Positions 7,237 to 16,040 of a stretch of 56,946 nt of DNA are shown in pieces. The translations under genes and the position numbers were made by a program. The DNA is taken from NCBI RefSeq assembly GCF_002018365.1, contig NZ_MVKX01000013.1:1-56946 (forward strand). Reading direction: 5' to 3'. Each line of letters opens with the position of its first letter. Position 1 is the stretch's first letter. The notes under the pieces are model-generated. The model was not told the DNA's origin. It did not search any database and saw only the letters and a program-made list of their open reading frames with translations. This DNA comes from Acinetobacter amyesii. Lineage in GTDB: Bacteria > Pseudomonadota > Gammaproteobacteria > Pseudomonadales > Moraxellaceae.

Positions 7237-8243
7237 GTTTTATTTTCCTTTTGTTCTTGATTGTTGTAGAAGTCTGGTAAAGACAGAACTCCTCTCTTGA
7301 GACAGATTGTAGCAATCCAAGACAAACCATGTCAAGTATTTGTCTTGAAACGAAATTATTGTCTTAAAAATCCTTATTTTGTCTGCTAAACTCTTGTTTT
7401 ATTTTAAATTTAAAACTGTGGATAAGTAAGACAGATTTCAGTCTTGAGTTGATCCTAGAAATAGTACGGCTTTCGCCTAAATTTGATACACAAATTAAAG
7501 TGAATTTATAAAGGGTTTTTAATGAAGCTGTGACAAATCCTTGTCTTGGCTTGTTTGTAAGATACTGAAAACAATTAAGAAAAAACAGAAAACCTTAAAA
7601 CAAAAAATAAGTATTCTAGTAGCCACATACATACACCTACGCAACACCTAATCGTGATCATTTCCTGACCGCCCTCTGTAACTCTCATTGTGTAACTAAT
7701 ACTGGAAGTCGGTTGGTTGCTCAAACAATTACTTCAGCATAGCTCTCGTTTCACTCGGCTATACTTTGTAATGTTTCGAGCTGGATACTATCTTTATAAA
7801 GCCTTTACTTTCATCTGTTTTTAAAGATAACTAAAAAGTCCTTATAAAATAAGGGAAGACAAAATCTTGTCTTGGGAGGTTGAAAAACGTCATATTTTTA
7901 GGGCTTATTTTCAAATTTATCTTAAAGAGAAAATTATAAAAAAATACATATAACTATTTAATAAATATTATAAAATTATTAGAAATAAAGAAGAGTATGT
8001 TAACGATATATCGAACTCTTTACAGTCGTTCTCATATCTTTTTAAACTTTTCTTCTTTCTCATACCTTCATACTCCCCTACTGGGTCGTATTCGTTATTC
8101 TTTATATTTTTCTTATTACTTAAAGTTATAGAAAGATTGATAAATATAAAAAATATAATATAAAGGTCATCTTTCTATAAATAATATTTATATGAAAGCG
8201 ACATCAAAAAATAATAAATAAAACCATAAATTAAGAAAAAAAT
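7237..8243. other. Probable replication origin region
   Basis: This 1-kb stretch has no gene. Between 7280 and 7876 it carries many copies of TTGTCTTG, CAAGACAA or AAGACAGA in both orientations (about 7280, 7295, 7318, 7339, 7359, 7380, 7429, 7441, 7540, 7856 and 7867). A perfect DnaA box (TGTGGATAA, 7417-7425) lies among them. Downstream (7900-8220) the DNA is extremely AT-rich, suitable as an unwinding element. Repeats, DnaA box and AT-rich DNA beside a helicase gene are the hallmarks of an iteron-type origin. The initiator that would bind the repeats is not identified. Confidence 0.65.
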
Positions 8244-8585
8244 ATGTATTCAGTATTCATCATTACCAACAAAAAGAAATTTGTATTAGCAACTTATAAC
8301 GACTTTAACCCTGAACTGTCAGATCTGACAAAGCTACAACTTATCCTAAATGGACCAACTATCCCCTTCTCTGTATCTGAGCAGTACTTTAAAACTCCTG
8401 AAGACTTTGAGATCCGTACTTTTAAATCTGGTATCAGCAATGCTTTAGAAGCCAGCTTAGAAGTTAATAGCATTAACTTAGTCAAAGCTAACCTTCAAAC
8501 TACAGCAGATGGTCATGTACCTGTCCTTCCAAAAACAAGAAAGCCACGTACTAAAAAAGCCCAACAATCAGAGACTGAGGGCTAA
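8244..8585 (+). CDS. Hypothetical protein (113 aa)
   Basis: A small soluble protein of unknown family. It begins with a beta-rich segment (MYSVFIITNKKKFVLATY), has a predicted helix-strand middle, and ends with a basic tail PRTKKAQQSE that could contact nucleic acid. It is the first gene after the AT-rich end of the origin region, which makes a replication-linked or single-strand-binding role conceivable, but no motif supports that. The gene ends six bases before the convergent RelE toxin gene. Confidence 0.55.
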   Translation: MYSVFIITNKKKFVLATYNDFNPELSDLTKLQLILNGPTIPFSVSEQYFKTPEDFEIRTFKSGISNALEASLEVNSINLVKANLQTTADGHVPVLPKTRKPRTKKAQQSETEG

Positions 8586-8591
8586 TCTAGC

Positions 8592-8858
8592 TTACATATT
8601 CTTATAGATGGTGTCCCGTCTATCAACGTCAAGGACTAATATCACTACCCTGTCATCAATAACTTGGTACACCAATCTATATCCTGCGGACCTAAGCTTT
8701 ATCTTGTATAGATCGTTAGATCCACTCAGCTTATTTTTAGGTATCTTTGGATTCTCTAGTATTGCTTCCAACTTACGAATAAATTGGTCAGCGATTTGAG
8801 GATTTAATTTATCAAACTTCTTGAGAGCTGCTTTTGCGAACTCTAGCTCGTAAGTCAT
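8592..8858 (-). CDS. relE: RelE-family toxin
   Basis: This 88-residue toxin has the RelE/ParE layout: YELEFAKAALKKFDKL at the N terminus, then KLSGSNDLYKIKLRSAGYRLVYQV, and DRRDTIYKN at the end. The arginines in the R-SAGYRLVY strand and the closing DRRD-YK motif match ribosome-dependent mRNA interferases. It lies downstream of a Phd/YefM-type antitoxin and overlaps it by 47 bases, so the two are translationally coupled. It should act on translation when the antitoxin decays, stabilising the plasmid. Confidence 0.9.
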   Translation of the reverse strand: MTYELEFAKAALKKFDKLNPQIADQFIRKLEAILENPKIPKNKLSGSNDLYKIKLRSAGYRLVYQVIDDRVVILVLDVDRRDTIYKNM

Positions 8859-9096
8859 TAATTGACACCTTTACTGTTTCTTCAGTATCGACTTGTTCTG
8901 CTAGTTTCAAAAGTTCCTTATCTTCAATTAAATCCATCAGTCTCTCGTACATATCAGCAGGAACACAGTAAAACGCAGGATTATTCCTATTCAGAATAGC
9001 TACAGCTTCACCAAACCCATGACTTACGACTTCCATTGGATTCTTCTTTAGATCTGAAACACTAGCCACAAACCGACTGTGAACGATGTGATTCAT
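8812..9096 (-). CDS. Phd/YefM-family antitoxin
   Basis: From the ATG at 9096 the protein has 94 residues. That start has a GGAGAGG ribosome site seven bases upstream; an ATG at 9132 would add 12 residues. It begins HSRFVASVSDLKKNPMEVV, the typical Phd/YefM N-terminal DNA-binding fold, followed by EAVAILNRNNPAFYCVPADMYERL. The C-terminal acidic tail (EQVDTEETVKVSINDLRARV) should bind and block the RelE toxin. It probably represses its own promoter through the inverted repeat at 9142-9173. Confidence 0.88.
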   Translation of the reverse strand: MNHIVHSRFVASVSDLKKNPMEVVSHGFGEAVAILNRNNPAFYCVPADMYERLMDLIEDKELLKLAEQVDTEETVKVSINDLRARVRKSSSQEV

Positions 9097-9141
9097 ATTT
9101 AAAGCCTCTCCACTCAAAGATTTAATAGTCAAATAATTGAA

Positions 9142-9173
9142 CTACTAAATAAGCTAAAAAATAATTTTAGTAG
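9142..9173. promoter_or_regulatory. Operator-like inverted repeat of the phd-relE operon
   Basis: CTACTAAAT at 9142 is matched by ATTTTAGTAG at 9164-9173, 46 bases upstream of the antitoxin start. Placement fits autoregulation by the antitoxin; the binding is inferred. Confidence 0.45.
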
Positions 9174-9276
9174 CTGAATAATGTTTTCAAAAAACGTCAG
9201 TAACTGAACGTTCATACACAATATAAAGAATTACATGACCAATTACAAGACCTGTTAATAGGTCTCTAAATAGATC

Positions 9277-9633
9277 ATGAAAATAATAAAAATTAAAGGC
9301 TGCAAGCGACAGTCCTTCTTAGACCAAGTTGTACTGAATGGCGGTCAACCAATCTTCTACTTAGTACGATGCTGGAACAAAGAAGAGACGTTTTACAAGC
9401 TCGGCATAACAATGAACAACATCCTTACGCGATACGGAACAGTCCGCTCAATGCCATACGAATGGGAGATTCTATTAGAGCTACCTGATACGGCAGCAGC
9501 AGTTTATGACATGGAAGTACAGTTCAAAACAGAAATGAATGAGTATCACTATAAGCCTAAAATCTCATTCAACGGCTCAACAACAGAATGCTATACTGAG
9601 TTAACTTCTAATTTACTTTTACTAATCAAATGA
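9277..9633 (+). CDS. GIY-YIG-like (T5orf172/MUG113-type) protein candidate
   Basis: The 118-residue protein contains IFYLVRCWNKEETFYKLGIT near residues 26-45, then RYGTVRSMPYEWEILLEL and a later TTECYTEL. A short strand with Y, a KLGIT-type turn, an R and a closing E are the features of the degenerate GIY-YIG domains often found in phages. It is the first gene of the phage block and overlaps the next gene by four bases (ATGA). A nuclease or DNA-binding role is plausible. The assignment is moderate, because the second half of the GIY-YIG motif is not canonical. Confidence 0.5.
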   Translation: MKIIKIKGCKRQSFLDQVVLNGGQPIFYLVRCWNKEETFYKLGITMNNILTRYGTVRSMPYEWEILLELPDTAAAVYDMEVQFKTEMNEYHYKPKISFNGSTTECYTELTSNLLLLIK

Positions 9634-10037
9634 TAAAAAAAATATTAATTACAGCTTTAATGTTTCTACCTATCTGTACTTATGCAAATAAAACACTACC
9701 ATTAGATGGTTACCTTCCACCTGTAAAAATTAATAATCAACAGCAGTATGACTATATTTACTATAGTTGGATAAGTAAGTCTGAGTTCTTCTCAATGGAG
9801 ATGATAAAAGTGGAAAGCAATAAAGAACAGACACAGCTTTTAGAATGTAACAAATTTACAGCTAACTTATCTTTAGCTGAATTTGTATTAACAAACAAAG
9901 AATTTTCAGACCCAAGAGATATAACGGCAATGGCTAAATTTTTAAAAAATCTAGATACCAATGAAATGGAAGCATGTAGACAGATTCAATTACAAAATTT
10001 TGAAAAAATTAAGAAGCACATCATCAGTAAGAAATGA
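9630..10037 (+). CDS. Secreted Cys-pair protein 1 of a four-gene family
   Basis: This 135-residue protein has a clear Sec signal peptide (IKKILITALMFLPICTYA, cut before NKTLP). The mature part is about 116 residues and helix-rich, with two cysteines about 44 residues apart (LLECNKF and MEACRQI), probably a disulphide in the periplasm. The next three genes encode proteins of the same layout in the same order and strand. I do not recognise the family. Overlap with the upstream gene by ATGA indicates an operon. Confidence 0.6.
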   Translation: MIKKILITALMFLPICTYANKTLPLDGYLPPVKINNQQQYDYIYYSWISKSEFFSMEMIKVESNKEQTQLLECNKFTANLSLAEFVLTNKEFSDPRDITAMAKFLKNLDTNEMEACRQIQLQNFEKIKKHIISKK

Positions 10038-10081
10038 TAGTGATATACTCAATTATATTAGCCTTTACAACAATTTATAAA

Positions 10082-10465
10082 ATGAAAATAAAGATCGCTC
10101 TTTTAACACTGTCACTCTGCTTATTTTCAAGTACTCATGCTAGAGAACAATTACCTCAAGGTACAAAAGCAGAAATGAAATATCTGTATCAAATGATTAA
10201 TGAAATAACGAAAGGATTTAAAATTTTAAATTCGATCATAAGTGATGATGATGTAATAGATATAAGTACACCAGAGAAGGTGAAACTGGCTTGTGATTTC
10301 GTCCAGACAACTGATCGAATTATTGAAATGGGGGAAAATAGACTGAAAGAAAACAATGGTGACACTTGGTTTGAATTTAGAACAGTCGAAGCCTTCAAAA
10401 GTATGTCTATATCAATGATGATTAAAATAGACGATAACAAATCTTATTGTCCAAAGTTGAATTAA
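10082..10465 (+). CDS. Secreted Cys-pair protein 2 of a four-gene family
   Basis: Starting at the ATG at 10082, the signal peptide IKIALLTLSLCLFSSTHA is followed by a helical mature domain with cysteines 53 residues apart (VKLACDF and KSYCPKLN). An upstream ATG at 10034 overlaps the previous stop (ATGA) and would add 16 hydrophobic residues. That start favours translational coupling; the internal one gives a more normal signal peptide. The mature part has the same size and cysteine pattern as its neighbours. Function unknown. Confidence 0.58.
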   Translation: MKIKIALLTLSLCLFSSTHAREQLPQGTKAEMKYLYQMINEITKGFKILNSIISDDDVIDISTPEKVKLACDFVQTTDRIIEMGENRLKENNGDTWFEFRTVEAFKSMSISMMIKIDDNKSYCPKLN

Positions 10466-10469
10466 CTAA

Positions 10470-10877
10470 ATGAAACTAATAACTGCCCTACTCACTCTCT
10501 TAGCTTTATTTAATATATCAACAGTACAAGCAGAAACAGAAAAAGTGGCAGATGAATCTATTATTGAAGAAAGACAGGAACAATTTAAAAGGATTTCTAT
10601 AAGCCTACTAAGTGACTTTAATCTGGCTAAAGACTTGGCAAAAAATAATATAGAGAACGATAGGCAGGAGTTTTCGTTTCAGCTCTGCAAAATGCTTATC
10701 AATCTACAAGATATGGTCACAGTCTCCAACTTCTATAACGATTTACAAATTGCACATGAAGCTAAGGAAATAGCAGAAGGCATGCTAACAACAGTCTACG
10801 ATACGATGGAGCGTAATTTAATAACAGAAGACTCATGCAAGGATGAAGTATATGGGGACAACCATATAAATGAATGA
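10470..10877 (+). CDS. Secreted Cys-pair protein 3 of a four-gene family
   Basis: The 135-residue product has a signal peptide ending in ISTVQA before ETEKVADES. The mature protein is strongly helical and acidic, with cysteines 51 residues apart (FQLCKML and EDSCKDE). It starts four bases after the stop of the previous gene. Similarity to its neighbours lies in length, signal peptide and cysteine spacing more than in residue identity, which suggests old duplication. Function unknown. Confidence 0.58.
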   Translation: MKLITALLTLLALFNISTVQAETEKVADESIIEERQEQFKRISISLLSDFNLAKDLAKNNIENDRQEFSFQLCKMLINLQDMVTVSNFYNDLQIAHEAKEIAEGMLTTVYDTMERNLITEDSCKDEVYGDNHINE

Positions 10878-10964
10878 GTTCTACCATCAGCCTAAAATAT
10901 TATTTAATAGCTTATAAACTGAATGCTATATTTAGTTATCTGAAACTTTACAAGAACTTATAAG

Positions 10965-11456
10965 ATGAAACTAAGAACAGTAGTCCTTTCGATATTGCCA
11001 ATTATTGCAGCAACAAATGCATCTGCTCTTATATATGAAAGCTTAAAAGATCATAAAGCAAATATGCATACGATATTTGAGGTGAATATTTTTCATGGAG
11101 AGACGAAAGTAAATATCATAAAAGAAAAGATGGATCTATTTGCTGAATATGAAACTAAAAAGACTGAGCAAGATAAAAAAGACTACCTAAAGAAAAGTAT
11201 GCTTTTAAATTGTGCAATCCTATATGTACACGAAAAGCAGGTACATTTTAACGATGTGATGAAAAAGTATGGGCACTATTCCCCCTCATATTTAGAACCT
11301 ACTGAATTAGATGATGATTTAAAAGATGACGTCCTTGAATTGAACAAAAATGATTTTGTATGTGCTGATCATGAAGAAGAGATAGGCAGAATCTATCGCA
11401 GAAATACACCACTTGAGAAGCCAAGTAGTACTTACTTATTAAATATGAAGCCATGA
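10965..11456 (+). CDS. Secreted Cys-pair protein 4 of a four-gene family
   Basis: The 163-residue product has a signal peptide RTVVLSILPIIAATNASA and a helical mature part. Its two cysteines are 51 residues apart (LLNCAIL and FVCADHEEE), and the tail is a little longer than in its neighbours. It is separated from gene 3 by 87 bases and is the last gene before a long gap leading to the virion genes. Proteins like these in a phage-plasmid could block superinfection or modify the envelope, but this is speculation. Confidence 0.58.
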   Translation: MKLRTVVLSILPIIAATNASALIYESLKDHKANMHTIFEVNIFHGETKVNIIKEKMDLFAEYETKKTEQDKKDYLKKSMLLNCAILYVHEKQVHFNDVMKKYGHYSPSYLEPTELDDDLKDDVLELNKNDFVCADHEEEIGRIYRRNTPLEKPSSTYLLNMKP

Positions 11457-12008
11457 TGTCAGATTAGTTTCGTTAGTTCATTAAACACAATATATAATGG
11501 TTTTCTCAAACACAAATACTATATATGGTGTCTGGAACTTAACAAAGTTATAAAATTGTGATATATTTCACATTACTTATTTAGAACGAATTAGGCTGAA
11601 TAAGATTAATAATAAAAACTAGGTCAGTCATTTATATATCCTTTATTCCATCCTTAACTCATAGCTTATTTAGGTAGGCTATCAGATCCCCTTTTAGCTC
11701 AGTTTAGTTTTTCTCTTTCTATTCTAGGCTACATTAATAGCTCTAACAATAGCTCTAATATTATAATAAAAATAAATAAGATCTGTATTTAAAACAGACA
11801 TATAAAACTTTTAAAAAAGAGACATTTAATCACTTACGAATACAACGACTACAGTACAAAGACAATAATAATTAAAGAAAAGACTGCATAGATCCAAGTG
11901 CTAGATGAAGAATTAGATTGCCCTTCTATATACCTACACGCACGTATGCGCACACGCATTTTGCAAAATCAACAGCAGATCAAAATAATAACTATAGGAA
12001 CAATAACA
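11457..12008. other. Intergenic region before the virion genes
   Basis: No gene is visible in these 552 bases. A motif TAGCTCTAA occurs twice at 11735-11760; related TAGCTCT elements recur at gene borders in the phage block (15008, 15937, 19897). The end is AT-rich and could hold a promoter for the virion genes. Confidence 0.5.
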
Positions 12009-12239
12009 ATGGGATCAAAACCAAAAGTTCAAAAGCAGGATTCAGCCGAAGAGATTGAACGTAAGGCTAAAGAGTTGGCTCAGAAAGAAGCTAACGAAAA
12101 CACAGCATCGAGACGTAAATATAAACAAAGCTCTGTACTGGGTAGCCTATTTAATCAAGGTTCAGCATTAGGAAACATGATGCAAAGAAACCAAAACACT
12201 GGCAGTAACAATTCGAGTAATACGAAAACAGGAACTTAA
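12009..12239 (+). CDS. Small phage virion-assembly protein candidate
   Basis: This 76-residue, lysine- and glutamine-rich protein begins MGSKPKVQKQDSAEEIERKA. It has a basic segment with ASRRKYKQSSVLGSLFNQ and an Asn/Ser/Thr-rich tail. Small proteins of this composition lie just upstream of the portal gene in T7-like phages (T7 gp7.3 position) and join the tail. The call rests on position and composition. The ATG at 12009 is chosen over an upstream start at 11898, which would add an unlikely 37 residues. Confidence 0.5.
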   Translation: MGSKPKVQKQDSAEEIERKAKELAQKEANENTASRRKYKQSSVLGSLFNQGSALGNMMQRNQNTGSNNSSNTKTGT

Positions 12240-12244
12240 CTAGA

Positions 12245-13924
12245 TTGAACGCACAACAAATATTAAAGCGTCTCTCTCAACTTAAATCTGAACGTGTAAA
12301 GCATGAAGCTACATGGCGTGATTGTTATAAATATTGCGCACCTGAACGACAACAATCCTTCCAAGACGTAACATCATCTGGACTAGAACAAGAACGTAAG
12401 ACAGCAAGAAATGAGTTATACGACACAACAGCATGTGAAGGTATTCAACTCTTAGTATCAAGCGTTTATAGCGGCACAACATCACCTGTTAGCTTATGGT
12501 TCAAATCAGTACCATCAGGCATAGATAAACCCTCTCAACTCACACAAGGCGAATAGTGGCTCGATACAGTAGATAATTTTATCTTCCGCAACATACACAG
12601 CTCAAATTTTGATAGTGAAGTAACAGACTTTCTAACAGATCTAATTGTTGCTGGATGGGCTGTTTTATACGTTGATACTCAGCGTGATAAAGGTGGCTTC
12701 TCATTTCATACATGGTCAATAGGTAACTGCTATATCTCATCAACTCAGGCGAATGGGTTGATCGATACAATCTACAGAGAGTTCGAGTTATCAGCCGAGC
12801 AAATCGTAACTGAGTTTGGTATTAACAATGTCTCAGACAAAGTTAAAGCTGCAGTAGAAAAGAAACCTGATCAGAAGTTCACACTTGTTCAAGCAATCTT
12901 CCCAAGAGATAAGCAATACATCAAAGGTGATGAAGGTAAACGATTAGGTAAAGCAATGCCTTTCGCTTCATACACAATAGAAGCTCAATCCAAATACATC
13001 TTAAAAGAGTCAGGATTTGAAGAGTTCCCATGTGTAGTAAGTAGATTTAGAAAGATCCCAGAGAGTCCATACGGCTTAGGAATGGCAAGTATGGTTCTAG
13101 CAGACGTTAAGACAACTAATCAGCTCATGAAGCTCTCATTACAGACAGCAGAACTTAATTTGGGCGGTTTGTGGCTAGCAGCCCATGATGGCGTTGTAAA
13201 CCCTAATACACTTCGTATTCGCCCTAATGCTATCATCGCTGTTAACTCTATTGATAACTCTATTAAATGACTGGATACAGGTTCATCAACGGTTGGTATG
13301 GGCTTAGATTTCTTACAACACTTCCAAGCTAAGATTAAACGTACATTGATGTCTGACCAACTCACACCACAAGGTTCAGCACCACTTACAGCGACAGAAA
13401 TACAAGCAAGAGTGAATGTATATCGTAACCAACTAGGAAGCGTTTTTAGTCGAATGCAGGCTGAGTATCTTCAAACATTATTAGAAAGATGTTGGGGATT
13501 AGCAATGAGATCTGGTGTTCTACCTCCAGCACCTGAAGAGCTAATGCAAGCTTCACGTATAAGCTTTAATTTCTTAAACCCGATGGCTGCTTCACAAAAA
13601 CTTGAGTGGGTAACATCAGCTCAAGAACTAATGTTGAATGTAGGTCAAATGGCAACAATTGATCAGACAGTCTTAGACAACCTTAACCTAGATGCAATGG
13701 TACAAATCATGGCAGATGGATTAAACGTACCTAAAGAAGCAATTCGTACATCAGATGAGATAGCAGAACTGAGACAGCTTAAACAAGAACAACAACAAGC
13801 TATGCAACAGCAACAGCAGCAGGCAGTAATGTCAGAAGTTGGCTAAACAGCAATGGACATAGCAAAAGATCAAGCGAAGAACATGAGTCCTGAGCAATTA
13901 GGAGAAATGTTTGAACAGCAATAA
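12245..13924 (+). pseudogene. T7-like portal (head-tail connector) gene with three internal stops
   Basis: One frame from TTG at 12245 to TAA at 13922 encodes a 559-codon head-tail connector of the T7 gp8 type (gp8 is 536 residues). It begins QILKRLSQLKSERVKHEATW and DCYKYCAPERQ, with later DLIVAGWAVLY, GLGMASMVLADVKTTNQLMK and RTLMSDQLTPQGSAPLTATE. The frame is interrupted by TAG at 12554, TGA at 13268 and TAA at 13844, and the protein stays recognisable across all three. Each stop could arise from one C-to-T change (CAG, CGA, CAA). The portal ring is essential for DNA packaging, so no virions are expected. Programmed readthrough is unlikely with all three stop types present. Confidence 0.85.
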
Positions 13925-14105
13925 ATATCAAAGAGTCTTTACAAGTAATGAAGGCATACAGGTATTAGATGAACTCATCGCTACCTTTCATGCACAGTTT
14001 ATATTTGATAAAGACTCAGCTACACAGACAGCATTTAACTGTGGTCAGAAAGATGTCATTGACTTCATCTTGGCTTGTATTAAAGAAGCTGAACATAACA
14101 AATAA
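13911..14105 (+). CDS. Small phage structural-region protein
   Basis: This 64-residue protein starts with TTG at 13911, preceded by GGAGAAATG, and overlaps the true end of the portal frame. It is helix-rich (YQRVFTSNEGIQVLDELIAT, then QKDVIDFILACIKEA). Small proteins between portal and scaffold are common in T7-like and related podovirus clusters. I do not assign a function. Unlike the portal gene, it is intact. Confidence 0.55.
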   Translation: MNSNKYQRVFTSNEGIQVLDELIATFHAQFIFDKDSATQTAFNCGQKDVIDFILACIKEAEHNK

Positions 14106-14129
14106 CAAGATTTAAAAAAGAGAATAATA

Positions 14130-14864
14130 ATGACAGACAATGTAGAACAACTACAATCTAATGAACAAGATACAGCTTCAGAGACTGTGTTAAGTACAGT
14201 TAATAATAGCTCTAATGAAAAAGCTATTCCTGATAAGTTTAAAGTGGTATCAGAAGATGGATCAGTAGATTATAAAGCGACAGTAGCGAAGCTTTCAGAT
14301 TCTTATAATTACTTAGAGAAGAAAGTCGGAACTGGTGAAGTTGCTCCTAAATCAGCAGATGAATATAAGATTGAACGAGAGGATTTTGACTTTGAATACT
14401 TCAAAGCAGACGAATCAAATAAGCAATTTTTATCTGAAGCACACAAGCATGGGATAACAAATAAACAACTCGACTTCCTACTATCTGAGTACGACAAGCG
14501 TGCGGTCAATCTAGTTACTAACAGTTCACAGTTTGATACGGACTCAACTATCCAGTCACTTCAATCAGAATGGGGAAATGATTATGAATCTAATATTTTC
14601 TCAGCTATTCGAGCAGCTAAATCAGCAGGCTTATCTGAAGAACACATTAACGATCCAAGTATCGGCAATAACATTCATGTAATTAAAGCACTCGCTTATT
14701 TTGGTTCACAGATTGCAGAAGATAGACCAATTAATAACGGTACATCAGTTAGTACAGACATTACTTCTTTAATGCGTAGTGAAGCCTTTTTCGATCCTCG
14801 CCATCCTGAACATAAGTCAGTGAAAGCTCAGATCGATTCGTATTACAACAGCCTAAGACGATAA
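14130..14864 (+). CDS. Capsid scaffolding protein (T7 gp9-like)
   Basis: The 244-residue acidic protein lies between portal and capsid, where the scaffold gene sits in T7-like phages. It has the usual composition: a Gln/Ser/Glu-rich N terminus (NVEQLQSNEQDTASE), IPDKFKVVSEDGSVDYKA, a helical middle (KEL-like ESNKQFLSEAHKHGITNKQL) and a C terminus ending DPRHPEHKSVKAQIDSYY. The scaffold guides procapsid assembly and then leaves. The gene is uninterrupted, in contrast to its neighbours. It has an AAAAAGAGAA stretch before the ATG as a weak ribosome site. Confidence 0.75.
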   Translation: MTDNVEQLQSNEQDTASETVLSTVNNSSNEKAIPDKFKVVSEDGSVDYKATVAKLSDSYNYLEKKVGTGEVAPKSADEYKIEREDFDFEYFKADESNKQFLSEAHKHGITNKQLDFLLSEYDKRAVNLVTNSSQFDTDSTIQSLQSEWGNDYESNIFSAIRAAKSAGLSEEHINDPSIGNNIHVIKALAYFGSQIAEDRPINNGTSVSTDITSLMRSEAFFDPRHPEHKSVKAQIDSYYNSLRR

Positions 14865-15007
14865 ACAAATAGCTCCTGAAGTGGCGTTCAGATAAAGCTT
14901 TAAGCCATACCCAAGTCCTTATGTAGAGCATAGGAAAGGTATCACATACATCAGCCCATACGGACAACTGAGACATCTACTAGCTCTACGAATCACAACA
15001 ATAATAA

Positions 15008-15025
15008 AGAGCTAATAATAGCTCT
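15008..15025. terminator. Hairpin upstream of the capsid gene
   Basis: AGAGCTA pairs with TAGCTCT across ATAA, 42 bases before the capsid ATG. The element TAGCTCTATTAATA continues to 15032 and recurs after the capsid gene at 15939. It could be a processing or termination hairpin controlling capsid expression. Confidence 0.45.
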
Positions 15026-15066
15026 ATTAATAAATCTATAAAATAAAAATAAGGAAAATAATAACA

Positions 15067-15939
15067 ATGTCATATAACACTATTGATAGTGTGTTTGTTA
15101 AACAGTATGCAGACACATATTTAGCTCTATTGGAGCAGAAAGAATCAAAACTATTATCAACAGTAACGAATATCGGATCTATCACTGGTACGTCTTGGAC
15201 TCTTAACGAGATGGGTACTTTAGGTGATGAGTTCAATACATTAACTCGTTTCGGTGATACTTAATATACAGATGCTTCATTTGCTTCTCGTTTAGGAACA
15301 ATGAGTGATTTCCCGAACTTCACACGTTTGGCTATTCAGGACCTCTATAAACTCAAAGCACAACCACAAGACCAACTATTACAACGCTTACATAGCAAGT
15401 GGAATCGCAAGGTCGATAAAGTAGTTTATAACGCATTAATTGGTACAGTGGCTCGTAAAGAAGTTGGTACAGAAACTTATACAAACGTAGCTCTTCCTGC
15501 TTCTCAAATCTTAGGTGATGCAGCAGCTCCAATCACTAAACAACTTCTTATCGACATCCGTACTAAGTTCATGGAAAACGAATGTGAAGAAGATATTTAC
15601 GTAACTTACAATGCTGGCTTACTAAATGTTTTACTTGCAGATACGACTCTTACGAGTGCTGATTATTTAGCTGGGCAGATGCTTCAACGTGGTGAGATCA
15701 GTAACTTCTTAGGTTTTAACTGGGTTCATTATGAAGGGATTCGTGCTGCAGATGGTTTATCTGCAACTGGTGTTGCTTATGTACGTTCAGCAGTTGAAGT
15801 AGCAACGAACTCAATTTCACCATTGAAAATCGTAGAAGTAGAGACAGCTAACCGTTTCCATAGCATTGGGCACGTTGAGGCTATTGGAGCTGTTCGCTCG
15901 GATGAAAAGAAAGTAGTTGCTTTCAATTTTAAAGTTTAA
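15067..15939 (+). pseudogene. Major capsid protein gene with one internal stop
   Basis: One frame of 290 codons encodes an HK97/T7-type capsid subunit. It begins YNTIDSVFVKQYADTYLALL and has FPNFTRLAIQDLYKLKAQ, KWNRKVDKVVYNALIG, DIYVTYNAGLLNVLL and a C terminus VRSDEKKVVAFNF. A TAA at 15262 (after TRFGDT) splits it; the sequence continues in frame as YTDASFASRLG. CAA-to-TAA is the simplest origin. The 5' part would be a 65-residue fragment, and the second part lacks a good ribosome site at its first ATG (15301). The capsid is therefore unlikely to be made. Confidence 0.8.
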
Positions 15940-15953
15940 TAGCTCTATTAATA
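15937..15953. other. Repeated TAGCTCTATTAATA element
   Basis: TAATAGCTCTATTAATA directly follows the capsid stop, and matches 15019-15032 over 14 bases. A related inverted form is at 19897-19912. A terminator-like stem (AAAGCTCTTTATC...GATAGGGAGCTTT) follows at about 15971-16005. Confidence 0.4.
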
Positions 15954-16040
15954 AAGCTAATTAAATAATATAAAGCTCTTTATCTTTAACAGGATAGGGA
16001 GCTTTCATTACCTAATAATAAAAATAACTAAGGACGCTAC

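Noticed and set aside
12245..13924. Stop-codon recoding or suppressor-tRNA use in the virion genes
   Set aside because: All three stop codons interrupt frames, the same stops end other genes normally, there is no tRNA gene on the plasmid, and one gene also has a frameshift and a lost start.
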